DNA from: Neobacillus rhizophilus
GTDB lineage: Bacteria; Bacillota; Bacilli; Bacillales; Cytobacillaceae
Assembly: GCF_018343535.1 (NCBI RefSeq)
Contig: NZ_JAGYPF010000005.1
Coordinates: 744,001-808,000 of the forward strand
Length of the DNA stretch: 64,000 nt
Direction of reading: 5' to 3'
The position numbers and the translations under genes were made by a program. Below the pieces are notes generated by a model. That model had not been told where the DNA came from, searched no databases, and was given only the letters and a program-made list of their open reading frames with translations. Within the stretch, counting starts at the first letter, position 1; each line of letters starts with the position of its first letter. Below are positions 27,889 to 35,628 of the stretch, one piece after another.

Positions 27889-27973
27889 CAGGTTTTTATG
27901 AAAATAGGACTTGATATGCAGTGTTTTCCATATAAATGAAGTAAGGTTAAAAATAAGGGAGCGTTTTAGGCCA

Positions 27974-28390
27974 ATGTCAATAAAAAATTTATTCCTTATT
28001 TTCCGCAAAAATGATTATGATAAAGAACTCCGAATAAAAATAACTTCCTTAGAGAGAAATATAGAAGAATTGGAACAAACGCTGCGGGATTTAAAGGCAC
28101 AAAACAAGCCTGATGAAACCGTGAAAACAAAGGATCCCCCTATAATAATTGAAAAAATAAATATTGAAAAAATTATTTTGGATAAATATGAATTGAATAA
28201 TAACTTTGGACAGCTAGGCATTAAAGAATTGAAAGGAAAATTAAATATAGGTGCCACATACGGCAGTGAATTTACACCAAATCTCAACGAAGGTGAAGAC
28301 GAAAAAGGAACCGAAGCTAAAGAGGAAAGAATCAAGAAGCAAGAAAAACCGAATGGGCCCAAAGTAAATATTAAACCAAAAGATCACTAA
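27974..28390 (+). CDS. GerPC-like spore germination protein (tentative)
   Basis: The 138-residue protein has a basic N terminus, a coiled coil at about 15-50 (KELRIKITSLERNIEELEQT), then IIIEKINIEKIILDKYELN and the GIKELKGKLNIGATYG element, a layout (I.E.I.Y....L....L.GTLNIG) known from GerPC. The tail is charged and low complexity. It is shorter than GerPC (about 200 residues). Ribosome-binding site is only moderate (TTTTAGG). Position after the Hsp20 gene suggests a spore-coat or germinant-permeability role, inferred. Confidence 0.55.
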   Translation: MSIKNLFLIFRKNDYDKELRIKITSLERNIEELEQTLRDLKAQNKPDETVKTKDPPIIIEKINIEKIILDKYELNNNFGQLGIKELKGKLNIGATYGSEFTPNLNEGEDEKGTEAKEERIKKQEKPNGPKVNIKPKDH

Positions 28391-28424
28391 AAAAAAGACT
28401 AAAGAGGAGACCTTTAGTCTTTGT
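28391..28424. terminator. bidirectional terminator
   Basis: AAAGACTAAAG and CTTTAGTCTTT form a perfect 11-bp hairpin between the convergent genes at 27974-28390 and 28432-28674. Confidence 0.93.
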
Positions 28425-28431
28425 GTTAACA

Positions 28432-28674
28432 TTATTGAAGTCTGCTTTCTACCGCTTGGCATACTTCATCAGCAGACATACCGTTTGCATCAATAACCGG
28501 TGCTTTCGTAACGGTATCAGCCATTCCCATAACGTTCGAATCAAGGCCGGTAACGACACAGCAATCACAATTTTGGGCGTCAGACTCCTGTTTGAGTTCG
28601 ATAACATCATATCCTTTTGCACGTAGAGCATCTTGAACATTTGTAAGAGATTGTTCTACTCCAACCCTTGCCAT
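28432..28674 (-). CDS. UPF0180 family protein (YkuS-like)
   Basis: The 80-residue protein starts MARVGVEQSLTNVQDALRAK and contains CDCCVVTGLDSNVMGMADT and a C-terminal VIDANGMSADEVCQAVESRL. Start and length match B. subtilis YkuS (81 residues). The function is unknown. The ATG at 28674 lies after GGAGGTGTTTGT. The longer in-frame reading would overlap that site. Confidence 0.9.
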   Translation of the reverse strand: MARVGVEQSLTNVQDALRAKGYDVIELKQESDAQNCDCCVVTGLDSNVMGMADTVTKAPVIDANGMSADEVCQAVESRLQ

Positions 28675-28772
28675 ACAAACACCTCCTCCTGTCATTTATG
28701 TTGCCTAAGTTTGACAGAAATATTCCGAATAGCAGGGGATAAACTTTCAAAAGCTAAAATGGGAGGTGTACT

Positions 28773-28913
28773 ATGGGCAAACGCAGTAAAAAGAAAGCCG
28801 ACCCTTCAACCATAGGGTTGGCTTCACCAGAAGTAGAAGGACAGGGAACGACCACAACAGAAACTGGCTCCAGAATGCAGCCATCTTCAAGGAAAAAGCA
28901 GAAGCAAATGTAA
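28773..28913 (+). CDS. YuzL-like small protein, 46 aa
   Basis: The product starts MGKRSKKKADPSTIGLASPE and ends with a basic SRKKQKQM. It is highly charged, with no hydrophobic segment, and is similar in layout to the short YuzL family of bacilli (basic start, PS..G......V.G...). A strong GGAGGTG lies 5 bases upstream and a terminator follows directly. Function unknown. Confidence 0.65.
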   Translation: MGKRSKKKADPSTIGLASPEVEGQGTTTTETGSRMQPSSRKKQKQM

Positions 28914-28917
28914 TAAT

Positions 28918-28953
28918 GAAAATAAGAGGCTGCCATTTGGCAGCCTCTTATTT
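28918..28953. terminator. bidirectional terminator
   Basis: AATAAGAGGCTGCC and GGCAGCCTCTTATT form a perfect 14-bp hairpin with an ATTT loop, between convergent genes. Confidence 0.94.
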
Positions 28954-28965
28954 GTCCTTTTCCAA

Positions 28966-30585
28966 TTATTTATACATCTCTGCTACTTGTTTTTGTATAT
29001 CAGTATTCTCTAGGTATTCATCATAAGTCATTTGCTTATCGACCAACCCAGCAGGTGTTAGTTCAAGAATGCGGTTCGCAATCGTTTGGATAAACTGATG
29101 GTCATGGGAAGCAAACAGCATAGATCCCTTAAAATTAATTAATCCATTGTTTAGAGCGGTAATGGACTCCAAATCCAAGTGGTTGGTTGGCTCATCCAAG
29201 AGCAGGACATTTGCGCCGCTAAGCATCATTTTGGACAGCATACAGCGGACTTTTTCTCCTCCTGAAAGGACGCTTGATTTCTTTAAAACTTCTTCGCCGG
29301 AAAACAGCATTCTTCCTAAAAATCCACGTAGGAAGCTTTCGCTGTCGTCTTTTGGTGAAAACTGACGGAGCCAATCAACAAGATTTAAGTCGCTATTCTC
29401 AAAGTATTCCGAGTTATCCTTCGGGAAGTAAGCTTGAGATGTAGTGATTCCCCATTTAAAGGTACCGCTGTCAGCTTCCATTTCACCCATTAATATTTTA
29501 AAAAGTGTTGTTTTGGCTGTTTCATTTGTCCCGACGAGGGCAATTTTGTCTCCCTTGTTCATGATAAAGCTAATGTTATCAAGTACCTTCACGCCATCGA
29601 TTGTTTTCGTCAGCCCTTCTACTCTTAACAAATCATTACCAATCTCCCTGTCTGGGGTAAAGCCGACATATGGGTATCGTCTTGAAGATGGTCTAATATC
29701 ATCAAGGGTAATTTTGTCCAATAGCTTTTTCCGTGATGTTGCCTGCTTGGATTTTGAAGCATTCGCACTAAAACGGGCAATAAAGCTTTGTAACTCTTTA
29801 ATTTTTTCCTCTTTCTTTTTATTGGCGTCCTGCGCCATTTTTGAAGCTAATTGACTGGATTCATACCAAAAGTCGTAGTTGCCGACATAGATTTGGATTT
29901 TGCCAAAGTCTAAATCCGCAATATGGGTACAAACCTTATTTAAGAAGTGACGGTCATGGGATACAACAATCACTGTATTTTCAAAATTGATCAGGAATTC
30001 TTCAAGCCATTGGATGGCCTTAATATCCAGATGGTTGGTTGGTTCGTCTAAAAGTAATACATCAGGCTGGCCGAAAAGAGCTTGTGCTAGAAGGACTTTT
30101 ACCTTTTCAGCACCTGTTAATTCTGCCAGCTTTTTATAATGAAGCTCTTCGCCAATTCCCAGACCTTTTAACAGGATGGCCGCTTCGGATTCCGCTTCCC
30201 AGCCGTTTAATTCGGCAAATTCACCCTCGAGTTCAGCAGCTTTCATGCCGTCCTCATCAGTGAAGTTTTCCTTCATATAAATGGCGTCTTTTTCCTGCAT
30301 TACCTGATAAAGTCTGGTGTGACCCATGATAACCGTTTTTAAAACTTCATGTTCCTCATATTCAAAGTGGTTCTGCTTTAAAACAGCCATCCGCTCGTTC
30401 GGTCCTAGTTGGACTGTACCCGTCTGCGCTTCAATTTCTCCTGCGAGTATTTTTATAAAGGTAGATTTTCCGGCACCGTTCGCTCCGATGAGACCGTAGC
30501 AATTGCCGGGAGTAAACTTAATATTCACATCTTCAAAAAGCTTTCGATCTCCGTATCTTAAACTTACATTACTTACAGTAATCAT
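28966..30585 (-). CDS. ABC-F family ATPase (YkpA-like)
   Basis: The 539-residue protein carries two ABC domains without membrane segments: Walker A GLIGANGAGKSTFI near residue 36 and the atypical second LVGTNETAKTTLFK near residue 350, signature LSGGEKVR, and two LLLDEPTNHLD Walker B motifs. The second P-loop has ETAKTT instead of the usual GxGKST, as is seen in YkpA/YbiT-type (translation-associated) ABC-F proteins. The start ATG 30585 has GGAGG 8 bases upstream. It acts probably on the ribosome rather than in transport. Confidence 0.92.
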   Translation of the reverse strand: MITVSNVSLRYGDRKLFEDVNIKFTPGNCYGLIGANGAGKSTFIKILAGEIEAQTGTVQLGPNERMAVLKQNHFEYEEHEVLKTVIMGHTRLYQVMQEKDAIYMKENFTDEDGMKAAELEGEFAELNGWEAESEAAILLKGLGIGEELHYKKLAELTGAEKVKVLLAQALFGQPDVLLLDEPTNHLDIKAIQWLEEFLINFENTVIVVSHDRHFLNKVCTHIADLDFGKIQIYVGNYDFWYESSQLASKMAQDANKKKEEKIKELQSFIARFSANASKSKQATSRKKLLDKITLDDIRPSSRRYPYVGFTPDREIGNDLLRVEGLTKTIDGVKVLDNISFIMNKGDKIALVGTNETAKTTLFKILMGEMEADSGTFKWGITTSQAYFPKDNSEYFENSDLNLVDWLRQFSPKDDSESFLRGFLGRMLFSGEEVLKKSSVLSGGEKVRCMLSKMMLSGANVLLLDEPTNHLDLESITALNNGLINFKGSMLFASHDHQFIQTIANRILELTPAGLVDKQMTYDEYLENTDIQKQVAEMYK

Positions 30586-30812
30586 TCTTGCATCCTCCAA
30601 AAAAACATATTGCTTTGTATTATACCATTAATAAGGGAAAAGGGCGAATTTTACACAAATCTTTGGCGGGAAATGCATCATTTTTTGGAGTATTGCGGGG
30701 CAGTAAAGTGATAAAAAGAAAAATTTTCTAAAAAACTTTTTTTGTTTTCACACTTTATTCATATTTTTGTTGTAAAATTAATGTAAGAAGTAGTTAAAAG
30801 AAGGTGAATTGT

Positions 30813-30950
30813 GTGGCCAAAAAACAACTCGCAGAACTCGTAAACAAGCTTAAAAAAGCTGGTATCAAAGTGAGTTTAACAAAACCAAAGTCCAATTATC
30901 ATTTATCTTTGCAGCAATTAAAAAAATATCCTTCATCTGTTGTTAAATAA
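30813..30950 (+). CDS. unknown small basic protein, 45 aa
   Basis: GTG start with GAAGGTG at the right distance. The product reads MAKKQLAELVNKLKKAGIKV and ends YPSSVVK, with ten Lys and a pI well above 9. It has no hydrophobic segment. A likely promoter (TTTTCAC...TAAAAT) precedes it and a terminator follows at 30962. The N-terminal helix-turn LAELVNKLKKAGIKVS recalls SAP-like DNA-binding helices, but I do not recognise the family. Confidence 0.6.
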   Translation: MAKKQLAELVNKLKKAGIKVSLTKPKSNYHLSLQQLKKYPSSVVK

Positions 30951-30961
30951 TATAATGTAGT

Positions 30962-30999
30962 GAAAAGCGATTAATCCTAGGGACTAACCGCTTTTTTTA
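30962..30999. terminator. bidirectional terminator
   Basis: AAAGCGATTA and TAACCGCTTT pair with one mismatch and are followed by TTTTT, between the small basic gene and the convergent sco gene. Confidence 0.75.
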
Positions 31000-31001
31000 T
31001 A

Positions 31002-31604
31002 CTAATTAATTTTGTCCATTATTTTATTTTTAACTTCTTCGCGATTAAACCCATCACCCATCGGAAATTTGGCAACAAATTTATTGTTTTCGTCAATTAA
31101 GTAAGTGAATGTGGTGTGAACAAATTGTCCGTTTCCAGGGTCTTTATATTGGAATTGCAAGGCTTCACCAATCTCCCTAATCTTTTTCTGCTCATTTTTA
31201 ATATTTTGTTTATCTCCTGTTAGGAATACCCAGTCTTTGCTATTTTCAATTCCAAACCCCTTCATATAATTGGACAATACTTCTGGAGTATCACGATAGG
31301 GGTCAATCGTAATCGTAATGAATTCGATATCTTCGCCGAATACCCCGCTTTTTTCTAAATCCTTTTTCAAAGCGGCCATCTTTTGTGTCGTGGTCGGGCA
31401 GACGTCAGGACAGTGTGTGTAAATGAATTCAATGAGCTTTAATTTTGTTGGATCCTTGCCAAATATATATTGATCACCATTTTGATTGATTAATGTAACA
31501 TTGCCTGGAATTTTAGTGTTTGCATCCCTAATAAGAAAATATGAAATGCCGGCAGCAATACCGATAAATATGGCTAAACTGCAAATAAGGTAGATTTTTT
31601 TCAT
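31002..31604 (-). CDS. SCO1/SenC-type copper chaperone
   Basis: Thioredoxin-fold copper chaperone for the CuA centre of cytochrome oxidase. The 200-residue protein has an N-terminal membrane anchor (residues 5-26), the CX3C copper/redox motif in THCPDVCPTT near residue 66, and the conserved later His in GQFVHTTFTYLI. The GGAGGG site lies 7 bases before the ATG. It is monocistronic between terminators. It is probably needed for a caa3-type oxidase outside the window. Confidence 0.93.
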   Translation of the reverse strand: MKKIYLICSLAIFIGIAAGISYFLIRDANTKIPGNVTLINQNGDQYIFGKDPTKLKLIEFIYTHCPDVCPTTTQKMAALKKDLEKSGVFGEDIEFITITIDPYRDTPEVLSNYMKGFGIENSKDWVFLTGDKQNIKNEQKKIREIGEALQFQYKDPGNGQFVHTTFTYLIDENNKFVAKFPMGDGFNREEVKNKIMDKIN

Positions 31605-31690
31605 TACGATTCCCTCCTAACAATAAGATAAAGAAGTTTTAACAAAAATGATATGGATATTTTGTGAACAAAAAATGGGCAGTGATAATA

Positions 31691-31727
31691 TTGACAATTC
31701 ATTCCAAATGTAATAATCTGAAGATAA
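31691..31727 (+). promoter_or_regulatory. putative sigma-A promoter of MutS2-like gene
   Basis: A perfect -35 TTGACA lies at 31691-31696. A -10-like AATAAT/TAATCT stretch follows 15-17 bases later. This gives a leader of roughly 300 bases before the MutS2-like start. Confidence 0.5.
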
Positions 31728-31760
31728 ATTTAAGTTTTCTTATTAAAAGGAGTATGTTTT

Positions 31761-31784
31761 ATGTTAGGTGTCGTTCTTAACTAA
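31761..31784 (+). CDS. leader peptide 1 (MLGVVLN), candidate
   Basis: Seven-codon ORF with an excellent AAAAGGAG site 8 bases before the ATG, 246 bases upstream of the MutS2-like gene end of leader. Its size and placement are those of regulatory leader peptides of antibiotic-inducible ribosome-protection or methylase genes. Its sequence matches no leader I can name. It is followed by a hairpin (ATCCAA/TTGGAT). Confidence 0.5.
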   Translation: MLGVVLN

Positions 31785-31866
31785 TCCAACTAATTGGATA
31801 TTTTCATTCCGGCCGCCTTTTTGTTTTTTTGATAACAAAAAAGGTTTATTTGAGTATGAGCAAGGA

Positions 31867-32028
31867 ATGAGGTTAAGAACAATGGGCAGTCATAAGCATA
31901 CATTTTATAACCAATGTAGCTGTGTACACTCGTGTAGACAGTTTTTATTTTGGTTTATTTTGTTGTATTTTTCATTTGCCGCAATGACATTGTTCATTGC
32001 GGCTATTTTTATTTTGGGAGGAATCTAA
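31867..32028 (+). CDS. leader ORF 2, 53-aa hydrophobic peptide (candidate)
   Basis: The reading begins MRLRTMGSHKHTFYNQCSC and continues into a hydrophobic C terminus (FILLYFSFAAMTLFIAAIFIL). The stop at 32026 is one base before the TTG of the MutS2-like gene, so translation could be coupled. The opening MRLR equals the macrolide-dependent arrest motif of ErmD-type leaders. The ribosome-binding site of this ATG is weak (AAGGA adjacent); an internal ATG at 31882 has GAGG at 9 bases. A terminator-like hairpin lies within the ORF. Confidence 0.4.
   Translation: MRLRTMGSHKHTFYNQCSCVHSCRQFLFWFILLYFSFAAMTLFIAAIFILGGI
31978..32012 (+). promoter_or_regulatory. terminator/attenuator hairpin in MutS2-like leader
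   Basis: GCCGCAATGA and TCATTGCGGC form a perfect 10-bp stem with a CATTGT loop, followed by TATTTTTATTTT. It ends just before the GGGAGG of the downstream gene, a position typical of a transcription attenuator. Confidence 0.65.
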
Positions 32029-32029
32029 G

Positions 32030-33955
32030 TTGAATCAGCATACCTTTAATGTATTGGAATTTAAACAAATAAAAGAAACTATTGCAGGCTTTGCCATGAC
32101 AAAGGAAGGAAAAGCAAAAATTGAGGGCCTGACACCATCTTCTAATAAAAAGCAAATTGAAGCTTGGCTTGATGAGGTTACGGAAGCCGTCAAGATTTTG
32201 GAAAAAAGTGCCAGTGTTCCTGTCCATGGACTTGATGGGATGGAACAGATGCTTTCCAACTTAAATAAAGGAGTGGTCTTCCGTCCGGATCAGTTAATGA
32301 AGCTGTACGATTTCTTGGTTAGCTGCGGGAAGATGAGAAGATATATGAAGGATAAGGAATATTTTGCGCCAAGAGTTGCGTCCTATGTCGATGTAATTGA
32401 AGAACTGCCGGAGCTTGCCAATGAAATTAATCGCTGTATCCGTAATAGCAGAGTGGACGATTATGCCAGCAAGGAGTTATTAAAAATTAGGAAGCAAATG
32501 GCCATTCAGGAGGAGCGCCTGAAGGAAAAAACCATGCAGCTGGTAAGGTCAAATAAATATAAGCTATATTTACAAGAACAGGTTGTCAGTCAGCGAAATG
32601 GAAGATTTGTAATACCGATAAAAAAGGAGTATCGGACCAAAATTAAAGGGACAGTCTTGGATACATCGGCATCAGGAGCAACATTGTTTATTGAACCTGA
32701 GGATATTGCTATATTTCAAGATCAACTTACCTGGCTTATGGCCGATGAAGAGACCGAGGTACAAAAAGTTCTCAGCTGTCTAACTGGAATGGTGGAGCTA
32801 TATGAAACGCAAATTCGTCTGGCAGTAGAAACAATGGTTCACTATGATTTTTTGTTTGCAAAAGCAAAGTATTCCCGTTCCATCAATGGCTCCAAGGTGA
32901 GAATGAATGACACTGGTAATATTGAGCTAATTGAGGCAAAGCATCCGTTGTTAGGTGAAAAAGCTGTACCATTGACTTTTAGTATGGGTGATAATAAACG
33001 AGCCTTAATTATTACTGGGCCGAATACGGGCGGGAAAACGGTTACCATCAAAACGGTTGGGCTGCTCACACTAATGGCTCAATGCGGACTTCATATACCT
33101 GCAGATGAAAAGAGTAATATTAGTATTTTCCAAGCTATTTTAGTTGATATTGGGGACGGTCAGAGTATTGCCGAAAATTTAAGTACGTTCAGTTCCAGAA
33201 TCGTTAATATCATTGCAATTTTAAAGAATGCAAACAATCGCACATTAACTTTAATAGATGAACTTGGTTCCGGCACTGATCCGGGTGAGGGAATGGGTCT
33301 GGCAACAGCCATTCTTGAAACTCTTTACGAAAAGGGGGCCGTGATTTTGGCCACAACCCATTATAGTGAAATAAAAGATCTTGCCGAACAGCATCCGGGA
33401 TTTATGAATGGGTCAATGGAGTTTGATCTTAAGAGCTTAAGTCCAACCTATCGTTTAATGATAGGGAAAGGGGGCGAAAGCCAGGCCTTTGAGATTGCTT
33501 TGCAGTTGGGAATCCACCCGAAAATTATTGAAAAAGCGCATAGCGTAACGTATAAAGAAGAAAAAACCTATGTTTCTCCTGTTTCGGACTATTGGAAACT
33601 TAAGGATATGGAAAAGCAGGTTATCATCAACAAATACCAAGACAAAAAGCCGGCTGTAAAACCTGTCCAACAAGTGCCTTTATATCAGCAGGGGGACAAT
33701 GTAAAAATCACACCGGGAAATGAATTTGGGATTGTTTATAAAGGACCAGATCAGCAAGGAAATTATATTGTCCAGATAAAAGGTGAAAAAGTATCGGTTA
33801 ACCATAAGAGGATGAAGCTATATATTGCCGCAAATGAATTGTATCCTGATGATTATGATTTCGATATTATCTTTCAGACGAAAGAAAATCGCAAAAAAAG
33901 CAAGATTTTATCAAAAAGACATGATGACCAGATTACAATTGACCATGTAGAATAA
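32030..33955 (+). CDS. MutS2-like ATPase lacking the Smr nuclease domain
   Basis: The 641-residue protein has the MutS2 core: clamp/lever helices at about 110-230, FVIPIKKEYRTKIKGTVLD, the P-loop TGPNTGGKTVTIKT near residue 330, Walker B LIDELGSGTDPGEG and ATTHYSEIK. The C terminus has a short KOW-like stretch (GDNVKITPGNEFGIVYKG) but stops before any Smr domain. B. subtilis MutS2 has about 785 residues with Smr. The TTG start at 32030 is chosen because GGGAGG lies 8 bases upstream. MutS2 has been linked to collided ribosomes, so a role in translation stress is possible here. The leader suggests conditional expression. Confidence 0.88.
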   Translation: MNQHTFNVLEFKQIKETIAGFAMTKEGKAKIEGLTPSSNKKQIEAWLDEVTEAVKILEKSASVPVHGLDGMEQMLSNLNKGVVFRPDQLMKLYDFLVSCGKMRRYMKDKEYFAPRVASYVDVIEELPELANEINRCIRNSRVDDYASKELLKIRKQMAIQEERLKEKTMQLVRSNKYKLYLQEQVVSQRNGRFVIPIKKEYRTKIKGTVLDTSASGATLFIEPEDIAIFQDQLTWLMADEETEVQKVLSCLTGMVELYETQIRLAVETMVHYDFLFAKAKYSRSINGSKVRMNDTGNIELIEAKHPLLGEKAVPLTFSMGDNKRALIITGPNTGGKTVTIKTVGLLTLMAQCGLHIPADEKSNISIFQAILVDIGDGQSIAENLSTFSSRIVNIIAILKNANNRTLTLIDELGSGTDPGEGMGLATAILETLYEKGAVILATTHYSEIKDLAEQHPGFMNGSMEFDLKSLSPTYRLMIGKGGESQAFEIALQLGIHPKIIEKAHSVTYKEEKTYVSPVSDYWKLKDMEKQVIINKYQDKKPAVKPVQQVPLYQQGDNVKITPGNEFGIVYKGPDQQGNYIVQIKGEKVSVNHKRMKLYIAANELYPDDYDFDIIFQTKENRKKSKILSKRHDDQITIDHVE

Positions 33956-34009
33956 ACGTTTATTTTTTCAGAATTACCGTATCTCAATTTAATATCTATG
34001 CTAAGGGGC

Positions 34010-34142
34010 CTGTTGATTTCCGCTCCGGGCACTCGCTTTCCGCGGGGAGGTCCTGAAGCCTCCTCGGCGCTTTAGCGCCTGTGGGGTCTCCAGTGACCTC
34101 TATATCCCACAGGAGTCGAGTGCCCTCCGCTCCAATCAACAG
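34010..34142. repeat. palindromic repeat copy C (type II core), 133 bp
   Basis: Begins CTGTTGATTTCCGCTCCGG and ends GGAGC-complement CCGCTCCAATCAACAG. Nearly identical to copy E (50867-50999), same orientation. It lies after the MutS2-like gene. Confidence 0.92.
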
Positions 34143-34214
34143 TCCTGTTTAATTGCCTTTACCAATCACACTTTTTAATAATCCAATACAAAGAATCGTT
34201 AATAAAATAATTAT

Positions 34215-34245
34215 AAAAGGCTATCGAAATTGGATAGCCTTTTAT
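34215..34245. terminator. bidirectional terminator
   Basis: AAAAGGCTATC and GATAGCCTTTT form a perfect 11-bp hairpin just after the stop of the minus-strand gene 34248-34385. Confidence 0.9.
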
Positions 34246-34247
34246 AA

Positions 34248-34385
34248 TTATTTTTTATTCTGTAAATATTGTTTAGCCAGTAGCTGCTTTACTTCGTTAT
34301 AGCTTAGACCTGACTGCTTGTTTAGACGTTTTACTTCTTCAATATCTGTTCCAACAATAGAATAACGCTTCTGATTTGAGTTCAT
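34248..34385 (-). CDS. small protein, 45 aa (SASP-gamma-like motif)
   Basis: The product starts MNSNQKRYSIVGTDIEEVKR and ends LAKQYLQNKK. The stretch GTDIEEVKRLNKQS resembles the T-D/N-x-x-E-V-K/R-x-x-N-x-Q-S repeat of gamma-type small acid-soluble spore proteins, but only one copy is present and the rest (GLSYNEVKQLLAKQ) differs. GGAGG lies 7 bases before the ATG. Probably a small spore or DNA-associated protein. Family not certain. Confidence 0.65.
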   Translation of the reverse strand: MNSNQKRYSIVGTDIEEVKRLNKQSGLSYNEVKQLLAKQYLQNKK

Positions 34386-34468
34386 CTTAATTCCTCCAAT
34401 TGAAAAAGAAAAATGAAGAAATGAAAAGGCTAATTTTGGACATACTAAAGGAAAAGGAGGCGGTTCCG

Positions 34469-34654
34469 ATTTTTTTTGGTAAACGTGCAAAAGAAGAAGA
34501 AATGGAAACAATTCTTATTGATACTGAAATTTATTCATGCATGGATAATTCATGTATAGGCTGGATGAGAAAGGATTTTGTATCTGACGATTTACTGTGC
34601 CCAATGTGTGGTAATGAAATGATACAGGAAATTCGTGAGCTTCCGAAAATATAA
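34469..34654 (+). CDS. YdjO-like zinc-ribbon protein with ATT start
   Basis: The product (61 residues) has the knuckle pair CMDNSCIGWMRKDF and CPMCGNEM typical of the cold-inducible YdjO family. In-frame start codons upstream (TTG 34400, ATG 34421) have no ribosome-binding site. AAGGAGG at 34454-34460 is followed 8 bases later by ATT (34469), giving (M)FFGKRAKEEE, which matches the family start (..YFGKK..). ATG 34502 would cut off this part. I therefore infer an ATT start, which is rare. Confidence 0.6.
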   Translation: MFFGKRAKEEEMETILIDTEIYSCMDNSCIGWMRKDFVSDDLLCPMCGNEMIQEIRELPKI

Positions 34655-34667
34655 TAAGTTTCGTGAC

Positions 34668-34700
34668 AAAGACTGTCTTGCTGATGACAGTCTTTATCTA
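34668..34700. terminator. bidirectional terminator
   Basis: AAAGACTGTC and GACAGTCTTT form a perfect 10-bp hairpin between convergent small genes. Confidence 0.9.
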
Positions 34701-34712
34701 TACTCAAATCTT

Positions 34713-34898
34713 CTACAAATTTTCGTTTTGCTGGCCGATTTCACCGGCGGCAATAATTGAATTGGCTTCTTTAAGAAATTCATGCTCATCGACCGAATCA
34801 CCGGGAACATTTTTTAAATTTGGATAGATGGCCCCATTATTAATGGTAATGGATTTTTCTTTTGGAGCGGTTGTCAAATAATCTTCCTTCTTTGCCAT
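34713..34898 (-). CDS. unknown small protein, 61 aa
   Basis: The product starts MAKKEDYLTTAPKEKSITIN and contains NGAIYPNLKNVPGDSVDEHE and a C-terminal SIIAAGEIGQQNENL. It is soluble and acidic in its second half. AAGGAG lies 8 bases before the ATG. I do not recognise the family. It ends at a shared terminator. Confidence 0.65.
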   Translation of the reverse strand: MAKKEDYLTTAPKEKSITINNGAIYPNLKNVPGDSVDEHEFLKEANSIIAAGEIGQQNENL

Positions 34899-34971
34899 TT
34901 CATCATCTCCTTACGTACAGGTTTTGCATTCCAATGGGCTTCTATGCTTCCCTATTTTTGACCAAAACGGA

Positions 34972-35003
34972 AAAAACTCTCCGGTCCGTCCGGAGAGTTT
35001 TTG
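34972..35003. terminator. bidirectional terminator
   Basis: AAAACTCTCCGG and CCGGAGAGTTTT form a perfect 12-bp hairpin. It ends the first yhfH copy on the minus strand. Confidence 0.93.
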
Positions 35004-35138
35004 TTATTCTGCTTTCTTTGATAGGCAGCGGTCACATTCCATTAGGTAAGATTCAGCTTGCTCTTCCATATGCTGACCGCATTCAGGACATTCTTTTTTT
35101 GGAAGGTTACGGAAAAATTCAACTGGGCTCATTAACAT
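35004..35138 (-). CDS. yhfH: YhfH family protein, copy 1 (44 aa)
   Basis: The product starts MLMSPVEFFRNLPKKECPEC and ends with CDRCLSKKAE. Two CXXC knuckles (CPEC, CDRC) suggest a zinc ribbon. It matches the YhfH family of bacilli, function unknown. It differs from copy 2 at one residue (E for K before the first Cys). Too short for routine ORF detection. Confidence 0.88.
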   Translation of the reverse strand: MLMSPVEFFRNLPKKECPECGQHMEEQAESYLMECDRCLSKKAE

Positions 35139-35224
35139 TATTAAACATCTCCTTTATAGTACAGTTGTTTATTATTGTGTTTGTTGTAGTACAGGGCAGT
35201 CAAAAATAAAAGCTTACCCTCTTT

Positions 35225-35359
35225 TTATTCTGCTTTTTTAGATAAACAGCGATCACATTCCATTAGGTAAGATTCAGCTTGCTCCTCCATATGCTGACCA
35301 CACTCAGGGCATTTCTTTTTAGGCAGATTACGAAAAAATTCAACCGGACTCATTAACAT
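35225..35359 (-). CDS. yhfH: YhfH family protein, copy 2 (44 aa)
   Basis: The product starts MLMSPVEFFRNLPKKKCPEC, 43 of 44 residues identical to copy 1, 86 bases away in the same direction. At the DNA level third-codon positions differ often, so the protein is under selection and the duplication is not recent. GGGGGGAG precedes the ATG. Confidence 0.88.
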   Translation of the reverse strand: MLMSPVEFFRNLPKKKCPECGQHMEEQAESYLMECDRCLSKKAE

Positions 35360-35628
35360 TTAAAACTCCCCCCTTTATTAATACAGTTTATTTTAATCCC
35401 TCTTGTTATAGTACAGTATAAACAAAAAATTTAAAAATGTGTAGCCTTTTTTCTAAAAAAGTTAAATTTTTTTAAAAATAAGTCTTTTATCCCGGACAAG
35501 TAGGTTTATTAATGTTTATTTATGAAGGATTTAATTTGGGGAAAATTAAACAAAAATTTATCTTTCCTAACATTTTGCTTTCCATTACAATCATAGTAGA
35601 AATAGGTTAAATGGGGGAATGCACGTTA

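Noticed and set aside
28633..28936. ORFs 28633-28815 (+) and 28754-28936 (-)
   Set aside because: Both are shadows of the YkuS-like and YuzL-like genes, which have strong ribosome-binding sites.
31761..32010. T-box or classic riboswitch in the MutS2-like leader
   Set aside because: No T-box sequence (GGTGGNACCRCG) or recognisable aptamer consensus; uORFs explain the structure better.
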